Position numbers and translations under genes: made by a program. Of a stretch of DNA of 64,000 nucleotides, positions 14,390 to 22,175 are shown piece by piece (position 1 is the first letter of the stretch; the number at the start of each line of letters is the position of its first letter). Below the pieces are notes generated by a model that saw only the letters and a list, made by a program, of their open reading frames with translations, searched no databases and was not told the DNA's origin. The DNA is taken from the NCBI RefSeq assembly GCF_900104685.1, contig NZ_LT629755.1, forward strand, positions 1,984,001-2,048,000. Reading direction: 5' to 3'. This DNA is from Agromyces flavus. Lineage in GTDB: Bacteria > Actinomycetota > Actinomycetes > Actinomycetales > Microbacteriaceae.

Positions 14390-14420
14390 GCGGGCCGTCG
14401 CAAAGGGGGCGACGGCCCGC
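14390..14420 (+). terminator. 12-bp hairpin after the small membrane protein
   Basis: Perfect stem 14390-14401 with 14409-14420 and a 7-base loop AAAGGGG, 20 bases after the stop at 14370. Its strength and position make it a good rho-independent-like terminator, though it lacks a T-run. Confidence 0.7.
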
Positions 14421-14509
14421 CGTCATGTCACCGGGCGGATGACGCGATACCGCTCATCGAGCGGCCGGATGCCCTCGCCCGCGTCCGGATACTGCGGTGG
14501 TCGCGGGGA

Positions 14510-15289
14510 TCAGGACAGGAAGGCGATCGCCGCGTCCTTGAACGCCCGAGCCGTGAGCGTCGAGACATGGTCTCGGCCGGGGATCGTGACCAGGTCGCTG
14601 CCCCAGTCCAGGGCCAGTTCCTGCACCCCGCGAGGCACCGGATCGTGCTCTCCGGCGACGAAGAGCACCGGGATGCCCCCGGGGATCGCGAGCGGGGCGC
14701 CCTGCACGCCCTCGATGCACGCGAGCAGCGCCTCACGATCCGCGCCGTTGCGGATCGCCGGCGCGAGCACCGCGGCGATGAGCGGATTCGAGGGCGGCGC
14801 GTCATGCAGCAGGTACGCCCTCGCTTCGTCGAGGCTCCAGGTCGCGAAGAGCTCGGTCGGTCCCGCACCGCCGACCACGGCGCGTCGCACGCGGTCGGGC
14901 GCGAGCTCGCACAGCGCCGACACGACGCGATTGCCCATCGAATAGCCGATCACGTCGACGACCGGCGCGCCCGCAGAGTCGAGCACGGCGACCAGGTCGG
15001 CCCCGAGCCGGTCGGGCGAGTACGCCTCCCCCTCCGCCGGCTTGTCGCTCTCACCATGACCGCGCAGGTCGACCAGGATGACCGATCGACCCGCTTCTTC
15101 GAGGGCGCGGACCCAGCCTGTGCCCTCCCAGGTCACGGCCGAGGTGGACGCGAAGCCGTGGACCAGGAGCACGGGCGGAAGCGACGCGTGGCCGGCGTCG
15201 AGGTCGCCGACGGTGCGGTACGCGATGAGCACGCCGTCGGCCGCCTCGGCGTGCAGCATGGGAAACGGCGCGGGCGACGACGCCCTCAC
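14510..15289 (-). CDS. Alpha/beta-fold hydrolase
   Basis: 259 residues from the GTG at 15289, which overlaps the stop of the nicotinamidase gene (GTGA). The fold is clear: PVLLVHGFASTSAVTWEG (oxyanion region), VDLRGHGESDKPAEGE, nucleophile elbow VIGYSMGNRVVSAL (GxSxG), acid-strand region IPVLFVAGEHDPVPRG and terminal His in IPGRDHVSTL. It is cytoplasmic, with no signal peptide. Substrates of this family range from esters to carbon-carbon cleavage products, and nothing here narrows the choice. Translational coupling to the upstream amidase suggests shared expression. Confidence 0.85.
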   Translation of the reverse strand: MRASSPAPFPMLHAEAADGVLIAYRTVGDLDAGHASLPPVLLVHGFASTSAVTWEGTGWVRALEEAGRSVILVDLRGHGESDKPAEGEAYSPDRLGADLVAVLDSAGAPVVDVIGYSMGNRVVSALCELAPDRVRRAVVGGAGPTELFATWSLDEARAYLLHDAPPSNPLIAAVLAPAIRNGADREALLACIEGVQGAPLAIPGGIPVLFVAGEHDPVPRGVQELALDWGSDLVTIPGRDHVSTLTARAFKDAAIAFLS

Positions 15290-15954
15290 GCGGACATCCC
15301 CGCCGAGGTGTCCGCGTCCGCATCGCCGGGTTCGCCGGACTCGGGCGACGCGACGATCGTCGCGGCCGGCAGGGCGCCCGAGTCCACGATCGCGACTCCC
15401 GCGTGCCCGAGCTCGGCGATGGCGGCGTCGGACGTCGTCTCGTCGACCCCCGCGACGAGGTCGCGCAGCACGCGCACGTGCTGGCCGTGCTCGAGCGCGT
15501 CCAGGGCGCTCGCACGCACGCAATAGTCCGTCGCGATGCCCACGAGGTCGATGTCGGTGATGCCGTGCCGCGTGAGCAGGTCGGCGATCGTGTCGCCCGC
15601 GTCATCCGTGCCCTCGAAGATCGAGTAGGCGGCGATGCCCTGGCCCTTGCGGATGTGCGCGTCGACGTGCGACGTGTCCAACGCCGGGTGGTACTCGGCG
15701 CCCGGTGTTCCGGCCACGCAGTGCACGGGCCAGGTCGTGATGTAATCGGGCTCCGATTCGGTGGCGAAATGACCGTCGTTGTGCTCGTCGGGGTTGTGCC
15801 AGTCGCGCGAGGCGACCACGAGGTCGTATCCCGCGCCGTGCTCGGCGAGGTACTCGGAGATCCGCGCCGCCGTCGCGGCGCCGCCCTCGACGCCGAGGGC
15901 TCCGCCCTCGGTGAAGTCGTTCTGCACGTCGATGATGAACAGGGCGCGACTCAT
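15286..15954 (-). CDS. pncA: Nicotinamidase (isochorismatase-fold hydrolase)
   Basis: 222 residues from the ATG at 15954, with AAGGAG seven bases upstream. Catalytic triad residues are visible: Asp9 in ALFIIDVQNDFTEGGAL, Lys103 in HIRKGQ and Cys145 in GIATDYCVRASALDA, together with the metal-binding pattern SRDWHNPDEH. This matches PncA, which deamidates nicotinamide to nicotinate for NAD salvage. About 30 extra residues at the C-terminus are low complexity. It lies upstream of and overlaps the alpha/beta hydrolase. Confidence 0.88.
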   Translation of the reverse strand: MSRALFIIDVQNDFTEGGALGVEGGAATAARISEYLAEHGAGYDLVVASRDWHNPDEHNDGHFATESEPDYITTWPVHCVAGTPGAEYHPALDTSHVDAHIRKGQGIAAYSIFEGTDDAGDTIADLLTRHGITDIDLVGIATDYCVRASALDALEHGQHVRVLRDLVAGVDETTSDAAIAELGHAGVAIVDSGALPAATIVASPESGEPGDADADTSAGMSA

Positions 15955-16059
15955 GATCGGCTCCTTCGCTCTTCGGGTCTCGACGGGACCATCCGTCGTC
16001 GATTCCATTCTGGCGCGGATCGGCGCGGTCGGCGCTCCGTCCTCGTCCGCTCGTCGCGA

Positions 16060-17493
16060 TCAGGTGTTCGCGAGCTCGTCGCCGCAACGGTAGAAACCCG
16101 TGGCGAGCGTGTCGATGGCCTGTTTCGCGGCGTCGGTGACGTTGCCGAGCGCGTAGATGGCGAACGTGAGCGTCGTGCCGTCCTGGGCGTGGATGATGCC
16201 GGACAGCGTGTAGCCGGTCGTGATCCACCCCGTCTTGGCGAAGACCGCGCCGTCGGCGATCGCATTGTCGCCCGCGAATCGATCCGCGTACGACAGCGAG
16301 CCCTTCTGCCCCGAGACCGGCAGCCCGTCGCGGATGACGCCCAGGTTGCCCTCGCGCGACTCGATCTTCGCGAACAGCCGCGTCAGGTAGGCCGGCGGCA
16401 CGGCGTTGTCCGGGGACAGGCCCGAGCCGTCGACGACGCGGATGCCGCCGCGCGCGATGCCGTAGGTCGCGAGCACCTGGCGCATCGCGGGGTCGATGGC
16501 CTCGAAGGTGCCGCCGGTGCCGACCTCGATCGCGACCAGGCGCGCGAGCATCTCGGCCGCGGTGTTGTCCGAGACGATGAGCGACTTCTCCACGAGCTGC
16601 GCGACGGTGGGCGACCAGACCCTGCCGAGCTCGGCCGCGCCCGACGGGGCCACGCCGCGCTCGATGGCGCCGATTCCGCCGACCTCGGCGGCGAATGCCT
16701 CGCCAGCGCGACCGACGGGGTCGGTGCCGCGTGCCGACGTGTTCGCGTACGGGTCCTGACGGTCTCCGTCGACCATGAGCGCGGTGATGTCCGGCATGTA
16801 GCCGAGTTCCCGCTCAGCGGGATCCCAGCTCGCATGCCACGGCTCGCCGCCGAAGAGCGAGCTGTCGAGCACGAGCTTGGTCAGCGGCGGGTTCGACGGA
16901 TCGGCCTCCCACGCGGCGCGGACCTGCCGGGCGAGCTCGTCGAGGTGCGCGGCGCCGGGGTACACGGTCTCGCTGCCGCTCGGAGTGCGCGAGAGGGTGA
17001 GGTCTCCGCCCCCGACAAGCACGACCGAGCCCGGCTCGGCCCCGCGCACCACGGTGGTGGCGAAGCGGTGGTCGGGGGCGAACACGGCGAGCGCCGCGGC
17101 GGACGTGAGCACCTTCATGACGCTCGCGGTGCGCGACGCCGTGAGGCCGCCCCGGTCGAAGAGGATCTCGCCGGTGCCGGCGTTCATCACCTGCGCCTGC
17201 AGGTTCGCCAGTCGCGGATCGGCGGCGAGGTCGGCAACGGAACACGTGCGAACGCGCGGCGGCGGCACGCTGGGCGCGGCCGCCTGCGGGGTCGGCGTCG
17301 GAGTCGGCGAGGGCGTCGTGGTCTCGGTCGGCAACGGCTCCGGCGCGGCCGACGGCGGATCGTTCAGCGCGGCACCGAGCGCGACCGCTCCCCCGCCGAC
17401 GAGGGCCACGGCCACGAGCGCCGCAGCGGCGGCCACGGCGCGGTGGCGGGCGATCACGCCGCGGATGCCGCGGGGCGAGGTCTGAAGATCCAT
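16060..17493 (-). CDS. dacB: D-alanyl-D-alanine carboxypeptidase/endopeptidase, PBP4 (S13) family
   Basis: 477 residues from the ATG at 17493. TACAAT sits on the minus strand seven bases upstream (plus 17501-17506) with no ribosome site, fitting a leaderless message; an ATG at 17502 overlaps that box. One membrane anchor (about 20-42) is followed by a Pro/Thr linker. S13 motifs are present: Ser124-Lys127 in ASVMKVL, SDN in LIVSDNTAAEML, and KTG in VFAKTGWITTGYTL, plus GSGLSPDN. It trims or cleaves peptidoglycan peptides outside the membrane. A 105-base gap separates it from pncA. Confidence 0.9.
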   Translation of the reverse strand: MDLQTSPRGIRGVIARHRAVAAAAALVAVALVGGGAVALGAALNDPPSAAPEPLPTETTTPSPTPTPTPQAAAPSVPPPRVRTCSVADLAADPRLANLQAQVMNAGTGEILFDRGGLTASRTASVMKVLTSAAALAVFAPDHRFATTVVRGAEPGSVVLVGGGDLTLSRTPSGSETVYPGAAHLDELARQVRAAWEADPSNPPLTKLVLDSSLFGGEPWHASWDPAERELGYMPDITALMVDGDRQDPYANTSARGTDPVGRAGEAFAAEVGGIGAIERGVAPSGAAELGRVWSPTVAQLVEKSLIVSDNTAAEMLARLVAIEVGTGGTFEAIDPAMRQVLATYGIARGGIRVVDGSGLSPDNAVPPAYLTRLFAKIESREGNLGVIRDGLPVSGQKGSLSYADRFAGDNAIADGAVFAKTGWITTGYTLSGIIHAQDGTTLTFAIYALGNVTDAAKQAIDTLATGFYRCGDELANT

Positions 17494-17545
17494 CCGCGGC
17501 ATTGTACGGATCGCACCCGGGTGCACCGTGGGAAGCGGTCCGCCG

Positions 17546-18715
17546 TCAGCCTCCGCAGAAGTCGGCGATGACGTCCTCGACGATCGCGACGAGGGTCCGA
17601 AGCGACGCGACCGTGACCCATTCCTCATCGGCGTGGGCGCCCCCGCCCGCGGGGCCGACGAGCACCACGGGGATGTCCGCGTCGGCGATCAGTCCGGCAT
17701 CAGTCCACCACGGGTCGCCGCGACGCACCGCGGGTGTCCCGCTTTCGCGCTGCACCGCCGCCAGGACGGCTTCGGCGATGGGCGACCCGGGATCGGCCTC
17801 CATGCCGGGACGCGCGACGAGTTCCTCGATGCGTGCGGGCCGGGATGCCGCGAGCGCACGCTCGAGCTCTGGGCCCGGGTCGGGTTCGCCCGGGAGCGTG
17901 CGACGCTCGACGACGAGCGTGCAGCGGTCGGCGACGGTTGCGGCATCCGTCCCGCCGTCGATGGTCGCCAGCCGAACGCTTCCGTTGCCGAGCAGCGGAT
18001 GTCGCGGGCGCGCACGCAGCTCGCGCCCGAGTTCGCGGAGCGCGACGAGGCCGTCGAGTGCTCGGTCGATGGCGTCCACGCCGAGTTCGGGTTGGGAGCC
18101 GTGCGCGGCGACGCCCTCGTACTCGACGCGGTACCAGGCGAAGCCGCGATGCGCGAGCGTCACCTCCAGGTCGGTGGGCTCCAGCACCACCGCGGCGTCG
18201 GGCAGCGCCGCTTGCTCGGCGTCGAGTGCGGAGAGGAGCTCCTCCATGCCCACCGAGCCGAACTCCTCATCTGCGGCGAACGCGAGCACGACGTCGCCGG
18301 CGAGGTCGTGCGGCGCCGCGGCGGCCGCGATCATCGCGGCGGCCAGTCCGCCTGCCATGTCGTACGCGCCACGACCCACGACACGCTCGTCCGAGAGCGG
18401 CACGGACGCGCCATCCGCCCCCGACCCCTCGCCGCCGACCGTGTCGAGGTGACCGGCCAGGAGGAGCGTTCGCCCACCGCCGGTGCCCCGCCGCCGGGCG
18501 AGGACGCTGGGCCGAGCGGGGTCCGCACCGACGAGGCGGACCTCGAACCCGCGAGTCCCGAGCCATCCCGCGACGAACTCGGCGAGTTCCCGCTCACCCG
18601 CCCCGCCCGCGACGAGCGACGGGTTGGCGGCGTCGATGCCGACCAGCCGGCGCGTGAGCGAGACGACGTCCGCGTCGTCGGGCCGCGGCTCGGCCGGCCC
18701 ATCCGCCCGGATCAG
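17546..18715 (-). CDS. M20-family metallopeptidase (ArgE/DapE-like)
   Basis: About 389 residues. M20 markers: LLLAGHLDTVGGEG (metal His and Asp), GRGAYDMAGGLAAAM (bridging Asp), AFAADEEFGSVGMEE (catalytic Glu pair), VLEPTDLEVTLAHRG, the dimerisation domain start GVAAHGSQPELGVDAIDRAL, and a final metal His near GAHADEEWV. Members deacylate or hydrolyse N-acyl amino acids or small peptides. No ATG or GTG exists at the expected N-terminus; a CTG at 18715, overlapping the upstream stop as CTGA with GGGGGAGGA before it, is the best candidate. The start is therefore uncertain. It forms an operon with the Gfo/Idh gene. Confidence 0.8.
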   Translation of the reverse strand: MIRADGPAEPRPDDADVVSLTRRLVGIDAANPSLVAGGAGERELAEFVAGWLGTRGFEVRLVGADPARPSVLARRRGTGGGRTLLLAGHLDTVGGEGSGADGASVPLSDERVVGRGAYDMAGGLAAAMIAAAAAPHDLAGDVVLAFAADEEFGSVGMEELLSALDAEQAALPDAAVVLEPTDLEVTLAHRGFAWYRVEYEGVAAHGSQPELGVDAIDRALDGLVALRELGRELRARPRHPLLGNGSVRLATIDGGTDAATVADRCTLVVERRTLPGEPDPGPELERALAASRPARIEELVARPGMEADPGSPIAEAVLAAVQRESGTPAVRRGDPWWTDAGLIADADIPVVLVGPAGGGAHADEEWVTVASLRTLVAIVEDVIADFCGG

Positions 18716-19701
18716 TCCTCCCCCGGATAGCGCAGCCCGATCTCGGCGCGGATGCGGTCGAGCGTGCCCATGATCTCCACCGATTCCTCGGCCGAGAGGA
18801 TGTCGCCGCCGTCGAGCCGGCCCTCGGCCACAAGGCGTTCGAACGCCTCGGCCTGGAAGTGCATGCCCCGGCCGGTGACCTCGGAACGGAACTCCTCGAG
18901 CACCGAGCCATCGGGCGCGACCACGCGGAACGTGGTCGGCGCGTACCAGATCGCGTCGATCTCGATGCGGGCCTGCGTGCCGAGGATCACCGCGCGGTTC
19001 GACCCCGCCGTGTCGCTCGCCGAGTACGTGCTGGCGATGCGACCCGAGTCGTACCCGAGCTGGACGGCGATGCCGGCGTCGGCACCAGTCGAGCGGAACA
19101 CCGCGGTCGACTGGATGGTCGTCGGCGCGCCGAAGAGATCCCAGGCGAAGGAGATCGGGTAGATCCCGAGGTCGAGCAGCGCACCGCCGCCGAGCGCGAG
19201 GGCGTTGAGCCGGTGCGCGGGATCGTCGGAGAGCTTCTGCGTGTGATCGGCGACCAGGGATCGAACGTCGCCGAGCGTACCCGCTGCGACGATCTCGCGG
19301 ATGCGCACCATGTGCGGCAGGTAGCGCGTCCACATCGCCTCGAGGGCGAGCACGCCCCGCTCGCGCGCCGCGTCGGCGACCGCGCGGGCCTGAGCCTGGT
19401 TCAGGGCGAACGGCTTCTCGACGAGCACGTGCTTGCCCGCCTCGATCGCGAGCAGCGCGACCGCGGCGTGGAACGGATGCGGCGTGGCGATGTAGACCGC
19501 GTCGATGTCGGGATCGGCAAGGAGCCGATCGTAGCCGCCGTACGCGGTCGGGATCCCGAACTCGTCGGCGAACGCCTGCGCGGTGTCGAGCGAGCGCGAC
19601 CCGGCGGCCCTCACGTCGAAGCCATTGAGCAGCAGGTCGTTCGTGAAGACGTGGGCGATGCCGCCCGGCGCGAGGATGCCCCAGCGAAGTCGATCGGTCA
19701 T
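18712..19701 (-). CDS. Gfo/Idh/MocA-family oxidoreductase
   Basis: 329 residues from the ATG at 19701. A TAGGCT box lies seven bases upstream on the minus strand, suggesting a leaderless transcript. The Rossmann start LRWGILAPGGIAHVFTNDL, IDAVYIATPHPFHAAVALLA and the catalytic EKPFALNQAQARAV (Lys of the EKP motif) identify the family. The C-terminal alpha/beta domain holds GGGALLDLGIYPISFAWDLF, typical of trans-dihydrodiol/sugar dehydrogenase-like members. NAD(P)-dependent oxidation of a sugar or cyclitol is likely, but the substrate is not evident. It overlaps the M20 peptidase start. Confidence 0.85.
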   Translation of the reverse strand: MTDRLRWGILAPGGIAHVFTNDLLLNGFDVRAAGSRSLDTAQAFADEFGIPTAYGGYDRLLADPDIDAVYIATPHPFHAAVALLAIEAGKHVLVEKPFALNQAQARAVADAARERGVLALEAMWTRYLPHMVRIREIVAAGTLGDVRSLVADHTQKLSDDPAHRLNALALGGGALLDLGIYPISFAWDLFGAPTTIQSTAVFRSTGADAGIAVQLGYDSGRIASTYSASDTAGSNRAVILGTQARIEIDAIWYAPTTFRVVAPDGSVLEEFRSEVTGRGMHFQAEAFERLVAEGRLDGGDILSAEESVEIMGTLDRIRAEIGLRYPGED

Positions 19702-19818
19702 GCGGGTCAGCCTATCGGCGGGTCGGGACCGGCCGGCCGGGCGATCGTCGGCGTCGGATCGCGATGACACCCGTTCTGGGAAGGTGCGGATTCCTCGGCT
19801 ACCCGCTACGGTTCGGCC

Positions 19819-20634
19819 ATGTCGGCACGTTCGATCCGAAGGAGCCGCATCGTCGGCTCGACCGTCGCGGCCATCGTCGCCCTCGCCGCCGCCCTCGGCG
19901 GTGCCGCACCCGCTGGTGCCGAACCTCCGCCGCCCGTCGCGAAGTACGTCGCGCTCGGCGATTCCTACGCCGCCGGGCAGGGTGCCGGCGTGCCGCTCGA
20001 CCAGTGCCTCCGCAGCACGGCTGCATATCCCGTGCTGCTCGACGCCGAGCCGCGCACCAACCTGCTGCGATTCGCCGCGTGCACCGGGGCGACGATCGAC
20101 GACGTGCTGTCGTCGCAACTGTCGCAGGTGAACCGCGGCACGACGCTCGTCACCGTCACGGTCGGGGCCAATGACCTCGGTGCCGGAGCCGCGTACGCGG
20201 TCTGCGTGCCGGATCCCGCATCGCTGCAGTGCACTGCCGCGATCCAGGCGGTCTTCGAGATCTTGCAATCCGGAGTGATCGCTGAGGACCTCACCGCCCT
20301 CATTCTGGCGATCGGCGAGCGCGCACCGAACGCCCACATCGTGGTCACGGACTACCCGATCCCGTTCGCCGACGGGCTGGGGACCGTGACGGACACCGTC
20401 AACCTCGCAACCCTCGCACTGAACGAGCAGATCGCCGAAGCCGTGCAAGCGGCGGCCGCTCTGGGCGCCGACGTGGAGCTCGCGAGCGTCCAGCTGGCGT
20501 TCCTCGGGCATGGGGTCGGCAGCCTCGATCCCTGGCTCGGCGACGACCCGTCGGACCCGGTGAGCTTCCTGCATCCGACCCCTGCCGGCCAGCAGGTGTA
20601 CCTCGCAGCGATCCTCGCGGCGCTGGCGGACTGA
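19819..20634 (+). CDS. Secreted SGNH/GDSL hydrolase, first of a tandem pair
   Basis: 271 residues from the ATG at 19819. TACGGT (19807-19812) precedes it by six bases with no ribosome site. A Sec signal peptide covers residues 1-34 (Arg-rich start, hydrophobic core, APAGA cut site). SGNH blocks: YVALGDSYAAGQGAG (nucleophile Ser), a Gly in block II, TVTVGANDLGAG (Asn in block III) and FLHPTPAGQQ (block V His). Cysteines near residues 56 and 76 could form a disulphide. It is likely an extracellular esterase/lipase acting on envelope or environmental esters. It is followed within 8 bases by a paralogue. Confidence 0.88.
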   Translation: MSARSIRRSRIVGSTVAAIVALAAALGGAAPAGAEPPPPVAKYVALGDSYAAGQGAGVPLDQCLRSTAAYPVLLDAEPRTNLLRFAACTGATIDDVLSSQLSQVNRGTTLVTVTVGANDLGAGAAYAVCVPDPASLQCTAAIQAVFEILQSGVIAEDLTALILAIGERAPNAHIVVTDYPIPFADGLGTVTDTVNLATLALNEQIAEAVQAAAALGADVELASVQLAFLGHGVGSLDPWLGDDPSDPVSFLHPTPAGQQVYLAAILAALAD

Positions 20635-20641
20635 ACGGCGG

Positions 20642-21547
20642 ATGACCATGGACCCCGCACGCGCCGCAACCGCTGACGACGACGGCCCACGGCGCTCCCG
20701 AATCGCATTGGTGGTCGCCACGGCGATCCTGGCGGCGCTCGCCCTCCTGCTCGGCACCGCGGCGTTCGGTCCCGCCGAGCCCGCCTCGGCCGCCGTCGCG
20801 GCGGGCAAGCCCGTCAAGCCGCCGAAGCCCGGGGGCTCGACGGAACTCGAGTACGCGGCCGTCGGTGACTCCTTCGCCGCCGGCGTCGGTGGCGGCAGCT
20901 ACCTCGACACGTCGTGCTATCGGAGTGCGAACAGCTACCCGAGGCAGCTCGACGCCGATGCGAACAAGCGCCTGGTGTCGTTCCCCGCCTGCACGGGTGC
21001 GTCGACCGTCGAGACGCTCGCGCAGATCGCGACCATCTCGACGACCGCCAAGGTCGTCACGGTCACCGTGGGTGGGAACGACGTCGGATTCAGCAACGTC
21101 ATGCGGAACTGCTTCGCGTTCCCGTCGGACTCCTGCCAGTCCTCGATCGACGCCGGCGCCGCGATCGCCGCCTCGCAGGCGTTCCGCGACAAGGTCGCCG
21201 GAGTCATCACCGCCATCCGCACGCGCACCGAGCCCGACGCGAAGGTCATCGTGGCCGGCTACCCGCTGCTCTTCCACCTGAATTCGTCGGGCGTGAACAC
21301 GAGGTACCAGTGGGCCGACGAGGTCAACGCGGAGACCGTGGTGCTCAACAACGTCATCGAGTCGGTGGCGGTCGGCACCGGGGCGACCTTCGTGGACGTC
21401 GAGGATGACTTCGCCGGTCACGGCATCGGCAGTGGCAGCTCGTGGATCGTGGATTGGATGTACGTCAACTGGAACACCGCGTTCCATCCGACGGCGACCG
21501 GGTACGCGGCATACGCCAACGCGATCCGCGCGGTTCCCGTGCCCTGA
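20642..21547 (+). CDS. Secreted SGNH/GDSL hydrolase, second of a tandem pair
   Basis: 301 residues from the ATG at 20642, eight bases after the first hydrolase. The N-terminus has a long hydrophobic segment (about 22-45) ending in ASAA, then a Lys/Pro linker, so it is exported or anchored. SGNH blocks: YAAVGDSFAAGVGGG, TVTVGGNDVGFSNVM and AFHPTATGYAAYA. It is clearly a paralogue of the upstream protein but diverged, implying an old duplication with different substrate preference. Four cysteines (CYRS, PACTG, RNCFAF, SCQS) suggest two disulphides. Confidence 0.88.
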   Translation: MTMDPARAATADDDGPRRSRIALVVATAILAALALLLGTAAFGPAEPASAAVAAGKPVKPPKPGGSTELEYAAVGDSFAAGVGGGSYLDTSCYRSANSYPRQLDADANKRLVSFPACTGASTVETLAQIATISTTAKVVTVTVGGNDVGFSNVMRNCFAFPSDSCQSSIDAGAAIAASQAFRDKVAGVITAIRTRTEPDAKVIVAGYPLLFHLNSSGVNTRYQWADEVNAETVVLNNVIESVAVGTGATFVDVEDDFAGHGIGSGSSWIVDWMYVNWNTAFHPTATGYAAYANAIRAVPVP

Positions 21548-21572
21548 CGCGGGTCGGGAGCAGAATCGGGAG

Positions 21573-21962
21573 ATGGACCTCTCCTCGTTCGGCGTGCGCG
21601 CAACCGCGGGCACGCTTCGCGCCGCCGACGGCGTGACGCTCGACCACGTCTGGACCGACGAGGGCGTCGTCGCGGCCCCGGCGACCAACGGCGCCCAGGT
21701 GCTGCACCTGTCCGTGGCGCTCTGCATCCTCAACGACACGTACCGGGAGGCGGATCGGCTGGGGATCGAGCTCGCCGGCATCGCCGTCGAAGCCGACGGC
21801 GGCTTCACCGACGCGTGGCGCTCGACCGGCATCGAGTATTCCGTGACGCTCGATTCCACCGCCTCGGCCGATGACCTCGAACGGCTCCGCGCTGCGGTCG
21901 ACGCGGTCGCCGAGATCCCTCGCGCGATCCGTGCGGGTGCGCCGGTCTCGCGCCTCGGATGA
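21573..21962 (+). CDS. OsmC/Ohr-family protein
   Basis: 129 residues from the ATG at 21573; CAGAAT (21561-21566) lies six bases upstream and a GGGAG only one base upstream. The short protein carries the OsmC pattern TNGAQVLHLSVALCILNDTYREADRL, with the single conserved Cys in LCILND, and IEYSVTLDS plus AEIPRAIRAG near the end. Classical OsmC/Ohr peroxidases use two cysteines; only one is seen here, so it may belong to a non-peroxidase branch. It lies just upstream of a strong terminator and the tRNA-Thr gene. Confidence 0.75.
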   Translation: MDLSSFGVRATAGTLRAADGVTLDHVWTDEGVVAAPATNGAQVLHLSVALCILNDTYREADRLGIELAGIAVEADGGFTDAWRSTGIEYSVTLDSTASADDLERLRAAVDAVAEIPRAIRAGAPVSRLG

Positions 21963-21974
21963 CTCCGGAACGAC

Positions 21975-22003
21975 GAACGGCCCGGACATCGTCCGGGCCG
22001 TTC
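21975..22003. terminator. 13-bp hairpin serving osmC and tRNA-Thr
   Basis: Perfect stem 21975-21987 with 21991-22003 and loop ATC. It lies 12 bases after the osmC-like stop and 5 bases beyond the 3' end of the convergent tRNA-Thr, so it can act in both directions. Confidence 0.8.
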
Positions 22004-22007
22004 GCGC

Positions 22008-22083
22008 TGGAGCCGCCTGTGGGAATCGAACCCACGACCTATTCATTACGAGTGAATCGCTCTGCCGACTGAGCTAAGGCGGC
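22008..22083 (-). tRNA. tRNA-Thr (anticodon CGT)
   Basis: Read on the minus strand, the acceptor GCCGCCT pairs with AGGCGGC, with encoded CCA at 22008-22010. The D-arm sequence TTAGCTCAGTCGGCAGAGC is standard, the anticodon loop is CTCGTAA with anticodon CGT, and the T-arm has GTGGGTTCGATTCCCAC. The length is 76 bases including CCA. It decodes ACG, a frequent Thr codon in this GC-rich genome. Confidence 0.95.
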
Positions 22084-22175
22084 GTGACCTCGTCTCGGCG
22101 GAACCGGACGGGCACGAGAGACCATGTTAGCGGGTTTTCCGAGCGCTCATGACCATCGCACGGGTCGCCGCGAGG

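Noticed and set aside
15403..17571. A 722-codon plus-strand frame.
   Set aside because: It is antisense to pncA and dacB, both of which have complete catalytic motifs.
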